Source: Nematopogon swammerdamellus
Taxonomy: Eukaryota; Arthropoda; Insecta; Lepidoptera; Adelidae
Direction of reading: 5' to 3'
DNA length: 64,000 bases
NCBI GenBank assembly: GCA_946902875.1
Contig: OX336337.1
Span: forward strand, 4,836,001 to 4,900,000
Each line of letters opens with the position of its first letter. Positions within the stretch are counted from its first letter, which is position 1. The notes under the pieces are model-generated. The model had not been told where the DNA came from. It saw only the letters and a program-made list of their open reading frames with translations, and did no database searches. The position numbers and the translations under genes were made by a program. Shown here one piece after another: positions 42,451-51,783 of the stretch.

Positions 42451-42902
42451 ACGCCATCAAAGATACCATTTATGCCACATATTTTGATACTCACAACCTA
42501 CATCAAAACATATAGGGGTATACCTACTTCCTGTTGACCGGGGCTAGATATATTACTTCAACAGCTTGAGGCGAGTTGATGCCCCCTCTGACTTATTTAA
42601 TCCTCTGCCTCCCGCCTTACATACACACCACAACGCAAGGCTTAAACGCCAAACTAATTGCCAATATCATTCAAGCAGCTGTTGTGCTTTGAAAGAGTGC
42701 TCCTAATGGCAGAACTACGATCACGTATGTCAATAATGTTTGCTAATTCGGAAGCAATTAGAGGTCAAGAGGCTAAATTGCTTTCGCGAAGAAAGGGATT
42801 CGGGATTTTATTTATTTAGTAGAGATTTTGGCAACAGCTCTGCCTGCTTGGGCCACAGCGATGCATCGTCGAGCGTAAGCGAAGGTTTCTGAACTACGCT
42901 TC

Positions 42903-43188
42903 GAAATTACACCTGATTCACTTAATTAATAAGTCTTTGTAGTCAGAACTCTCAGCAAAATTGTTAATCTTGCTCTCAAGCTGTATTTTAGATAGACTAT
43001 GGGCGGCGTTATTATGTGGCTAGACACTAAATACTTGTAAAAATATGTTTAAAAAAATACCCTGCGAAGTTTCTTGTCGGTTCTTCTTCGTGGGTGTAAT
43101 CGAACCGGATAGAACAAATTGTGACAAGTTCGAGCGCAGCCTAACTGCCTTATGAATTATCAGTAAACAATACAACAATAAAATACAC
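42903..43188 (+). repeat. Repeat C, copy 3
   Basis: TTACACCTGATTCACTTAAT to TATCAGTAAACAATACAA; same family as 20117 and 21108. Confidence 0.75.
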
Positions 43189-43189
43189 T

Positions 43190-43740
43190 GAGATTGTTTT
43201 CTTCTTCTTCAGTATGGCGTGATCCATTGCAGGACGTATGCGTCTCCATGTTTCTTCCAGCCATCCCGGCTTTCAGCGGTACAGAACCACGGTACTGTCA
43301 CCATCCTGGCGGATGGTCTTCCCACACTCCGTTTCCTTGTACACCCGGAACCCACGGACGCCAGTGTAGGACTCGCTTCCTCCAACGACCATCGTCTCAT
43401 CGGCATAAGTGACTCACTCATTTCAACTTGTGCGTCGAAGGATCTCCTCGTTTCGCACTCTATCCCGTCGGAATGTTCCTAACCTGTACCCTAATCACGA
43501 GATTTAACCTACTACGCTACGCTACGCCGTATTCTCCGCATCATTTTGTATGGAGAAACGAAGTTCGCAAATCTATCACTAGAGGCGCTGCTCCGTTTCT
43601 CCATACAAAATGATGCGGAGAACACAGCGTAGCGTAGTAGGTTAAATCTCGTGATTAGGGTACTAGTCCGTTCCATGATACGTTGAGCTATCCACAATTT
43701 TAGAGCTTTGTATATTGTTTTATAGTGTATTTTATTTATT
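43190..43740 (-). pseudogene. RTE-type LINE ORF C-terminus, split by a MITE
   Basis: Minus-strand frames read LWIAQRIMERT upstream of the MITE and, downstream, RKRSVGRPSARM, GWKKHGDAYVLQWI and stop. The GRPxxRW and AYVxQW motifs are the usual C-terminal signature of insect RTE-like reverse transcriptase ORFs. Interrupted at 43489-43660 with at least one further frame break. Confidence 0.7.
43486..43663. mobile_element. MITE with about 70-bp inverted repeats and TA duplication
   Basis: CCCTAATCACGAGATTTAAC, CTACGCTACGCTACGCCG, TTCTCCGCATCATTTTGTAT and exact or near-exact complements around a short AGAGGCGCTGC centre. TA flanks both sides, as in mariner-type elements. Confidence 0.88.
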
Positions 43741-43748
43741 TATATATT

Positions 43749-43985
43749 AGGGCGGCGGGTGCCCGAGTGGTCTGGGCATCTGTTTCTCTTACGAGAGGTC
43801 CGAGGTTCGAATCCGGTCGGCGTGAACCAATAAGTTTTTTTTTCTGATTTAAAAAAAATACGTGCTTACACCCACTGCTTCATGTTCGGATCACATGTAG
43901 GTCCACCGGGTTGATTGGAGGAAATTGCCTAAGGCAATAAGCCCGCCCTTGCCACGCATTAAGTAGCATAAAGTGTATTATTATT
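43749..43985 (+). mobile_element. SINE with tRNA-like head
   Basis: GCCCGAGTGGTCTGGGCATC (A-box-like) and a perfect B box GGTTCGAATCC at 43804-43814, then an AT-rich linker and a body GGATCACATGTAGGTCCACC, CAATAAGCCCGCCCTTGCC. Clover-leaf pairing is poor after the head, so it is a SINE rather than a tRNA gene. Confidence 0.75.
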
Positions 43986-44474
43986 CACAGTGTGTTTTCA
44001 AAGCATAAGAGCGGATCCTTTGCTCCAAGTTTGCTCCGGACTCAGCAGTTGGTCACCTATAAATTTATCACCAGTCATTTGTCCCTCTCGAGAACCCTCT
44101 TTTGTTTTCTCCGCACAAATTATTCTAATTGCCAATTAGGTTTGTACCGGACCTACATTTTTCAAAAGCTGTTGATGCGGTCGTGGGTATTTGAAATATA
44201 AATTATGATCTTAAATCGAGTTTTTCCTCAAAAAAAACAACTGAAGGAAAGAACGAAAACGGCCGGCGACACCGAGCGGCGAGCCCGGGGCGTCCCGTCT
44301 CAGCCTTATTTAAATAGGTAATTAATTAATGACAAATTGTTCTGGAGCTTGCTAAATGAGTTCGCTTGTTCTGTTCGCGCCTGCGAGTGTCCACCGACCA
44401 TTGTCAGTGGAAATTAAAAGAAGAAAGAAAGCTAGAAAGAAAGAAATATGTAATCGTATGAATTAGCCTAAATA

Positions 44475-44745
44475 TCAATACTAATAATAAATATGTAAGG
44501 GATGGTCATGGAGTAAGTTACTTTGTATTATGAGTTTGTAGACCCTATGTATGATACTAAAACCAAATTGAAAATTTTTAGAAATCTTTTCTGTACGTAT
44601 GTATGCTCCACCATAACTCTTAAACCTATCATTCGAATTCGATGAAACTTAGTACAAGCACTTTTAACTATACGTGACACAGGTTAGGCTAAATAAACGA
44701 AAACCTCAGTGCGCGAGTCCGACTCGAACTTGGCCGTTTTTATTT
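44475..44745 (+). repeat. Repeat M followed by the end of repeat D
   Basis: AAGGGATGGTCATGGAGTAA, GAAATCTTTTCTGTACGTAT, GATGAAACTTAGTACAAGCA; then GTGCGCGAGTCCGACTCGAA, CTTGGCCG from repeat D. Confidence 0.6.
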
Positions 44746-45707
44746 TTATTTTTAAACACATTAAGGAAATAAAAATCATATCAGTGTTTCCCTTTGTTCG
44801 TACCGGTTCGTACAGTTGTAAACGGCAACTATTTTCATGTCCCTTTCAATAGACTATTCTTAAAATGTAACTTCACTGACTAAAAGCACCTAAAAGGAAG
44901 AGCTTGATTGTCAGCGAGCAGGGTAAGCTGAGCTCTTCAATTACTTGTTTATTTATTCTTGCTTTCTCAGTTTATAAATAATATAACTAACGCACAAGCG
45001 CCAAATTAAAACGTGATCAAGTCGAGCACCTACCTTGCTCCTCAGCTGCTGATCCTTTCTGTTCAACAAGCCCACCCACCGCCATTACCCAAGTTCAAAT
45101 TAAATTCAACGTCGTGTTACTAGAGTCGTCGTTGCGACTTGCGACATTTCTCTATTTATAACAATAATTATTTTGTAACTAGCTGTGCCCGCGACTACGT
45201 CCGCGTGGACTTGATCTTTCTCAGCCTGTTATAAAACGTAACGTGACTCTGTCTGTCCGTTCGTTAGTATGATTCAATTGTTTTGGTGTTTTTTAATTGG
45301 GCAGGTTATAGATTTGATTCGACCTACATAAGTGAAGCCGCTACCAATGGTAATTTATAATCTACAATAACGCTTCTCTGTAAACTATATTAGAAGTAGA
45401 ATTTCCAGGAACACACAGATATGCACACAGCATATTATAAATTATTTGAATAACTAATACGGGAAAGAGCCACGTATAGCTGACCGTGCGAAAAGAGACT
45501 CAAACTTATATCTAAGCCTGCTACCCAACCAATGACTGTGACCAATCAGTAATGGTACGTTGACACGATGCGAGATTTCACGTACGAGAAGCATGCCGCC
45601 TTCTCGAACGAGAAAACTCGCATTCGTGAAGCGTTCGTGGAACTGTTTACACTATTCCACATCTCGTTCGAGCTCGTCTGTGTTTCTCTGTTTTGTCAGT
45701 TGCAAAA

Positions 45708-45797
45708 ATGGAGTCTGTAGACGAAGATTTGGCGTGTATTGGTACAATTTTAGCGTTTATTATAGCACGACGTTTGATAAGAAACAAAATAAAGTAG
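45708..45797 (+). pseudogene. Remnant N-terminus of a Harbinger-type transposase ORF
   Basis: 29 codons starting MESVDEDLACIGTILAFII, Arg-rich at the end, then TAG just before the inserted SINE. The acidic start and hydrophobic helix followed by Arg/Lys are typical of these ORFs; the catalytic domain is absent. Confidence 0.4.
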
Positions 45798-45811
45798 AAA
45801 AAACAGAAAAG

Positions 45812-46045
45812 ATTTTTTTTTATAGAAACTAACACTGTTGGCTACATCACCTACAACATCCGTGATGTCAACCCATAACACATTGGTGAATTAGGTGCCA
45901 TGTCAGTGCTTCCCTTCGGTCGTGTCGGCTACACTGAACTGGACGGAAAATACAAACTATTTACATAGGTAGCCGTTTCGACTGACCTTTCATTCAGTGC
46001 GGTGGTACCAACCCGGGCGGGTTAAACCCTACCACCTAGTCTTGA
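45812..46045 (-). mobile_element. T1 SINE inside the Harbinger-like element
   Basis: Poly-T then GAAACTAACACTGTTGGCTA, the T1 body, to GGTTAAACCCTACCACCTAG. It interrupts the transposon after its short ORF. Confidence 0.82.
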
Positions 46046-46439
46046 GATCTATGTGGATAAGGAAATGGATAAGTATATAAAGATAACTTAATTATTTGCA
46101 CATCAGTCCACTTTGTCATGATGCCGTAAACAACCAAAAAGCACTAAGAAAACTTTTTTTTTCACCAACAAACTTCGTGCGAGACGCTCCTCTCGAACGC
46201 CAACTAATAAGCATGCATGAACTCGTTCGAGCGCGAACGACGCTGCGTTCGTGGACGCATGCGAGCTTGCGAGAACTGTCTACACGGTGCGTGAATGCGT
46301 TCGAGAAGCATTTCTCGTGCGTGAACTCGCATCGTGTCAACCAGGCATAAGTTACAGCCTCAGGTCACAGCCTTCTCCTACTAATACTTACATACTTAAA
46401 TACTATTTTACTATTTATTACATGCGTATATATGTATAA

Positions 46440-46835
46440 TAAAAATAATAAAAAGTAAAAAATTCACGGGGTTCCCATAGAAGAAACTAAAAAAGTGTAT
46501 GCGCGCCATCTACCGAAAAGACTATGACACATTTTAACTAATCGTGAATTTGAACTAATATGAAACATTTCATAAACACGCCATAGATGGCGTGAGTGGC
46601 GCTGACAATGACATGGCGATACGGAACCCTCGGTGCGCGAGTTGGCCGGTTTTCTTATTTTTATTATTTGTTGTTATATCGGCCATAATAACACATATTC
46701 TGTGACAATTTCAACGGGCTACCTATTACGGTTCAAGAGATACAGCCCTCGGACAGACAGACGGACGAACGGACGGACAGACAGACGGCGTAGGTTTAGT
46801 AATAGGGTCCCGTACCGGATACGGAACCCTAGAAA
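46440..46835 (-). repeat. Repeat D, reverse
   Basis: GCGCGCCATCTACCGAAAAG, AACGCCATAGATGGCG, CGGACAGACAGACGGCGTAG, GTCCCGTACCGGATACGGAA. Its two ends are inverted copies of GGGTTCCGTA. Confidence 0.7.
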
Positions 46836-47810
46836 TGAAGTGAAAGGATAAAAGAACTCATAAATCTAATTACCAGATAACAGCGCCATCTATCATTCAT
46901 TAGTTACTTATTAAATATACAAACAATTTTATCTGAAGACGACAAATTGGTCGAAATATCATAAAAAATATGTGTTTTTTATTAAGTACCTCACAATATA
47001 TAACATTTTATAACATAAACAAATATATAACATTTCCGTGGTTTTCTTATTACTTGATAAAATAAAAGAAAATTATTGCTATAGGTAACTAATAATTTAA
47101 TTAGATAGGTGCCTACTTTTATGCATATAGTTTTTTTTTCTCGTTGTACTTCCGAATGAGAAATACAGGAAATCTTTAGCGTGGACATTGGGAATATATT
47201 CGTGAACTTTTGTGCCATCATCCCCGTCTACATTACCACCGGGGACAATGGGAATTATTTTAGCTCATTTTCCTATCGTCCCCGCTAGCGGGGACGGGCC
47301 GCCGGTGACGATGGGACCTACCGAGCGGATTCGAACCTCGGACCCTGAAATCAAGAGTTCCAAGTCAAGACCGCGCTCTATGGCGTAATGAGTATCTAAA
47401 AATTCGACCGCGGCGTAATTTTCAATATTTTAGAAATTTCAAGAGACAGCAGTAGTTTTAGGGGTAATTACGTATCGCATCAGCAGCAGACTCGACGCTC
47501 CTAAACTCTAGTCTATTTCGATTACTGGATTGAGGGAAAGGTTCTATTTTCGCAAGCAGAAGGCTCTCCAATGACGCAATAGGGCGCTCTTTCTCCCGCC
47601 CACCCTCGCGGATAATTTTGTTCATCTACAGACAAGGGCTCGGGCGGGCCGCGGCGCGGCGGGCCGCCACGTATTACGTTAATTCCAAATGAAGTCTACG
47701 TGTATGATAGATAATTGATGATGAAAAGCACACCCAGATTTTGTTTCCTCGAAATGCCTATAAAAATAGGACATTAGCGATATAGTAAACAATATCACAT
47801 TATTAAAAAA
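46836..47810. other. No gene; tRNA-like fragment and AT-rich DNA
   Basis: On the minus strand, 47385-47320 has GGTCCGAGGTTCGAATCCGC (a B box), part of a SINE head. 47215-47310 has a CCCCG(G/C)-rich inverted motif (TCCCCGGTGGTAATG.. / CGCTAGCGGGGACG). No ORF supported. Confidence 0.4.
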
Positions 47811-47811
47811 A

Positions 47812-48215
47812 ACGGCCAAGTGCGAGTCGAACTCGCGCACCGAGGGTTCCGTATTGCCATGCCATGGTCAGCGCCACTCACGCCATGTATGGCGAGTTTT
47901 ATGAAATGATTTATATTAGTTAAAATTCACGATTAGTTAATATGCTTCATACTCTATTCGGTAGATGGCGCGCGCGCATACACTTTTTAGTTTCTTTAGT
48001 ATGGGGACCCCAATGAATTTTTTACTTTTTCTTATTTTTATTATTTGTTGTTATATCGGCCATAATAACACATATTCTGTGAAAATTTCAACGGGCTAAC
48101 TATTACGGTTCAAGAGATACAGCCCTCGGACAGACGGACGGACGGACAGACAGACAGTCAGACAGACGGCGTAGGCTTAGTAATAGGGTCCCGTACCGGA
48201 TAGGGAACCCTAAAA
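47812..48215 (-). repeat. Repeat D, reverse, full
   Basis: CGGCCAAGTGCGAGTCGAAC, TCGCGCACCGAGGGTTCCGT ... GTCCCGTACCGGATAGGGAA, CCCTAAAAA. Mirror of 25445-25765. Confidence 0.75.
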
Positions 48216-48289
48216 ACCGAAGAATAATTTACTTTTCATGGAGGTTTTTTTGCCATAAATCGCCACTTTGGCCACACGCCTTGGCGAGT

Positions 48290-48552
48290 TTTCCGTCACA
48301 CATCGCTAGATTTACCGCGGATGCGTACAAATCGATTCTGCAGATCTTTCCTCTAAAGAACCGGTAAACTCTGGAACGCTCTCCCTGCCCATATATTTCC
48401 CCCCAAGTACAGTCTCGGGTCCTTCATGAGGGGCGTGAATGGGCACCTGTCAGGCCGGCATGGCATTCGCAACCCCCGCGTACGACCGAATGTCCATGGG
48501 CGTCGTTAGACACCTTATGGGTGGCTCGGCGCCATATGACGCGCTATCAATA
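48290..48552 (+). pseudogene. CR1/Jockey-type LINE C-terminus
   Basis: Frame LWNALPAHIFPPKYSLGSF, MRGVNGHLSGRHGIRN, then stop and AATAAAAAAAAA. Same family as the reverse copy at 8230. Confidence 0.75.
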
Positions 48553-48554
48553 AA

Positions 48555-48780
48555 AAAAAACAGCCGAAGAGACGACGACCGTTGGAGTAACCGCGTCCTA
48601 GACTGGCGGCCGTGGACAGGAAAACGAAGTGCGGGAAGACCACCCGCCAGATGGGACGACATCAAGTGCGTCGGCGGAAAGCAGTAGCTCCGTAGCACTG
48701 AAGGCCGGGAGGACTGGAGGAAAATTGGAGAGGCGTATGTACAGCAATGGACGCGTACACGCTGACTGACTGACTGAATA
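48555..48780 (+). pseudogene. RTE-type LINE C-terminus
   Basis: RWSNRVLDWRPWTGKRSAG, RPPARWDDI, a frameshift, then DWRKIGEAYVQQWTRTR and stop, followed by the (TGAC)n tail typical of RTE elements. It is joined directly to the poly-A of the preceding LINE. Confidence 0.8.
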
Positions 48781-49349
48781 TGTCATTTTGCGGCCTTTTA
48801 TCCCTTTGTTGACTGCACGCACGAGACGTGCACACATTTGCACGCGTGTCGTGCCAGACGGCAACTGACAAGTGCAGGTGTGTGATAATCACACACTTTA
48901 TGGAGCCACGGGCGGCGCTGAGCACGTTACCTATCTAGGTCGCTTATAGTATCCATGCGTCACTCGTCGCTAGAATCCACCTCTTGGCGTTCCATTCACG
49001 AAATTAGGGCAACCGGCTAATCCTAAATTATTAAAATTATAGTAATAACTGTAATTCAAGATTAACCTACATCCTAGAAAACTACTTTTCAAGATTATCC
49101 TACTTCGTACAAAATCCTTTTCTTCTTTCTCAAGAAACTATTTCCAGGAATGAAAATTCTGCGACGAGCTAACGTTATGGAAGCGGACTGCGGACTCCGC
49201 CCACCCGCCGCGCGCGGCTCCCGTGCTTCGCTATCCGATTGTGCGCTCCCGATAATGATATCAGATATCAAGCAAGACCCTACAGCTGCCGAATCGACGA
49301 GACGAACTAGACAGTTTCTTGCGTGCAAATGGAAATTCTACAAAGAAGG

Positions 49350-49490
49350 GCGAAGTCTGATGTGCGAAATCTGGTGTGCGAAGTCTGATGTGCGAAGTCT
49401 GGTGTACGAAGTCTGGTGTGCAAAGTCTGATGTACGAAATCTGGCGCGCGAAGTCTGATGTGCGAAGTATGGTGTGCGAAGTCTGATAGA
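49350..49490. repeat. Tandem repeat of a 15-16-bp unit (GTGCGAAGTCTGATGT)
   Basis: About nine units with TGATGT/TGGTGT and CGAAG/CAAAG variants. All units stay open in one frame, but the repeat is simple. Confidence 0.9.
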
Positions 49491-49567
49491 TAATAGAATG
49501 CGACGAAAGCGAATGCGAAATCAACCTTCGTCCGTCCGAAGGCGCCTCAGGGGCGCCTTTATTTAGT

Positions 49568-49960
49568 TACTAGCTTTTGCCCGCGGCTTCGCTCACGTAA
49601 AATTCGTATTTAAAAAGAAGAAAGTAAGTAAGCCCGCTACCGTACCTTTATTTCGGCGCGCGGAACATTTCGGTTTGTATGAGAGCCACATCTTAGCGTA
49701 ACCGGGACTGAATTTTATTTAGCCTATCCTGTGTCCCGTATAATCAAATGTGCTTGAACTAAGTTTCATCAAATTCGCATGATCGGTTTAAGAGTTATGG
49801 AGGAACATACATACATAAATACATACATACAGAAAAGATTTTTAAAAATCATCAATTTAGTTTTAGTAAGTATCATAGACTCTATGTCTACAAACGCAGT
49901 ATCTCATAAAACAAAGTAACTTACTCCATGACCATTCCTTACAGATTTATTATTAGTATT
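49568..49960 (-). repeat. Repeat E end plus repeat M, reverse
   Basis: ACTAGCTTTTGCCCGCGGCT at 49571, a short GAAGAAAGTAAGTAAGCC bridge, then repeat M in reverse to GTAACTTACTCCATGACCAT. Confidence 0.6.
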
Positions 49961-50080
49961 GATGATTTGGAATTATTGAAAATATTGTGAGGCTTTTATT
50001 TTGATTACATTTTGCCTTAAAAACTCCCAATCTGCTGTACAGCTAGGATATGACCAATTTCCTAGCGACCTAGCTAGCGG

Positions 50081-51046
50081 GTGACAGCAGCAATACTTGT
50101 GTCGATGAAATTTGTCCCAATGAAAGATGTAGCATATTGTTTTATTCCCACATGCTATTTTTTATATATATATTTTTTTGTGGAATCCTATGATTTTAAA
50201 ATCAAGGTTTTTGATATTCGCGAATCGAAGACGCTAGAGCCACAGCATATATATGCTGTGCTAGAGCCTAACGTAAGACCGACGCCATCTCGCGAACGTG
50301 GGCGGATCGGACGCGAGATTGATGACGTAGCAGTGACTGGAAGGTTCCAGTGGCTGTAAGCAAACACCTACTGAAAGGGGATGCCGCCTGAAACGACACA
50401 TATTGAGAACAGACGCCGGATGGTGTGGGCGGGTCCGGGTAGATATAGGCGTTTAGAATATTATGTTAACGCGACACACATTCCGAGGACTAAATTGACG
50501 CGTCAGATGGAGTATGTTAAAAGGGCGTTACAATCAGCGGTTACAATAACAGCAAGTAGGGTAAGTAAAGGATAGGGCTACCGTCCGTTCGGATTAGTCC
50601 GGACATGTCCGTACTTACGACCGGACCTTCCGTCCGGACTTTCTCCGGCTTTTTAATTTGTCAGGATTTCTTACTTAGATAAAACCATTTCCAATGTTAA
50701 AATTTTTTTTATGAATGTTTAATTTTCGCATTAATTACTTATAAATAAAACATACATTATTAAATCTTTATTCAATCTTGATTAAACTACATACAAATAA
50801 TTCAACTATAGTTTCCCTGTAAAATGTGCGCAGTGCGTGGGATTTATTATTTCATGTTTTAAATACAATTCCTGGCCTTTTTTATGCCCGGCTTTTTGTC
50901 AAGGCTTTTCAAAATTGGAAATGGTAACCCTAGTAATGGAGAGTATTATCCGCGGTCTGAGTACTCGTATGAGTAGCAAGAGTTTGTACGTGAAGTCGTG
51001 TATAAACAGGATTACGTATAGTATGGTGAAAATCATACAGGAATAG
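50081..51046 (+). other. Unassigned ORF-like region split by a MITE
   Basis: Plus-strand frames 50081-50359, 50381-50575 (MPPETTHIENRRRMVWAG...) and 50939-51046 look coding-like (basic, few low-complexity runs) but match no family I know. The last two are separated by the MITE at 50575-50930, although their frames do not rejoin cleanly. Perhaps an old ORF or exon remnants. Confidence 0.25.
50575..50930. mobile_element. MITE with GGG(C/T)TACC ends and TA duplication
   Basis: Left GGGCTACCGTCCG, right GGTAACCC, with TA at 50573-50574 and 50931-50932. Interior has repeated TCCGGAC/GTCCGGA motifs. Related decayed copy at 41560-41775. Confidence 0.7.
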
Positions 51047-51049
51047 AGT

Positions 51050-51783
51050 TTAGCTAACGAAATATGAGACTTTGGTTATTTTTATTTTTAACTATCTGGC
51101 AACTCCAATTCTAATATCTGTCATTCTAACCTCGTAGTTGGCGTGTCAAGTCAAACTGTTTGGTAATGATTTTTTTCCTAATACTTATCTACTAGTTCTT
51201 TTAGTCTTCAACAAATAAATATTTTCTCCAATGCTAGAAATTGTTTATTTATAAAAAAAAACTTGGATATTGCAACCGAAATTGTTTATTTATAGAAAAC
51301 TTGGATATTGCAACCGAACTAATTAACAAAGAATCAAAGAAATTCTTAAAACATTTGGTTTGGAAAAAAACGAATTGTTGAAAATGCAAAACGTGTACCT
51401 TATTGAAATTCGGTAAGTGCAGTCGATACCAAAAAGTACCTACGTAGGTACCATATCATCGTACATAAGCCCAGTACCTACAAGTCGTTTTATTACTTTT
51501 ACATTTATTTATCAAGCTATTTATGACTTAACTACATACATTACGATTTTTAATGTTTTGACATTTTCATTTTATTATGACATTTTATTTAATATATTAA
51601 TTTTTGTATTTCCTACATTGATTTAAATGTTTGACGACTAAATTATGATTACCATATTACTTGCATGATTAACATTAACATTTTATTTTATTGTTCTTTT
51701 GATTTAATATTATTTAATTATAAATAGATGAATTTATTTATTCAACAGCAAAAATAGATACTAAATGCACAATTAACTAAAAA
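51050..51783. other. AT-rich stretch, no gene recognised
   Basis: A direct duplication AAATTGTTTATTTATA.. then CTTGGATATTGCAACCGAA occurs at 51238 and 51282. Otherwise featureless; includes the 3' flank of the reverse transcriptase pseudogene. Confidence 0.4.

Larger units (their letters stand above)
45553..46347. mobile_element. PIF/Harbinger-like element with TAA duplication
   Basis: Ends TGGTACGTTGACACGATGCG (left) and CGCATCGTGTCAACCAGGCA (right), flanked by TAA at 45550-45552 and 46348-46350. A 3-bp TWA duplication is characteristic of PIF/Harbinger. Inside is a 29-codon frame (MESVDEDLACIGTILAF..) resembling the start of Harbinger-type nuclease ORFs, then a SINE insertion (45812-46045). 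Interior rich in CTCGTTCGAGC-like motifs. Confidence 0.75.

Noticed and set aside
43749..43822. tRNA gene
   Set aside because: A and B boxes are good, but the acceptor stem does not pair and the sequence continues into a SINE body; the related head at 25985-26385 is also in a SINE.
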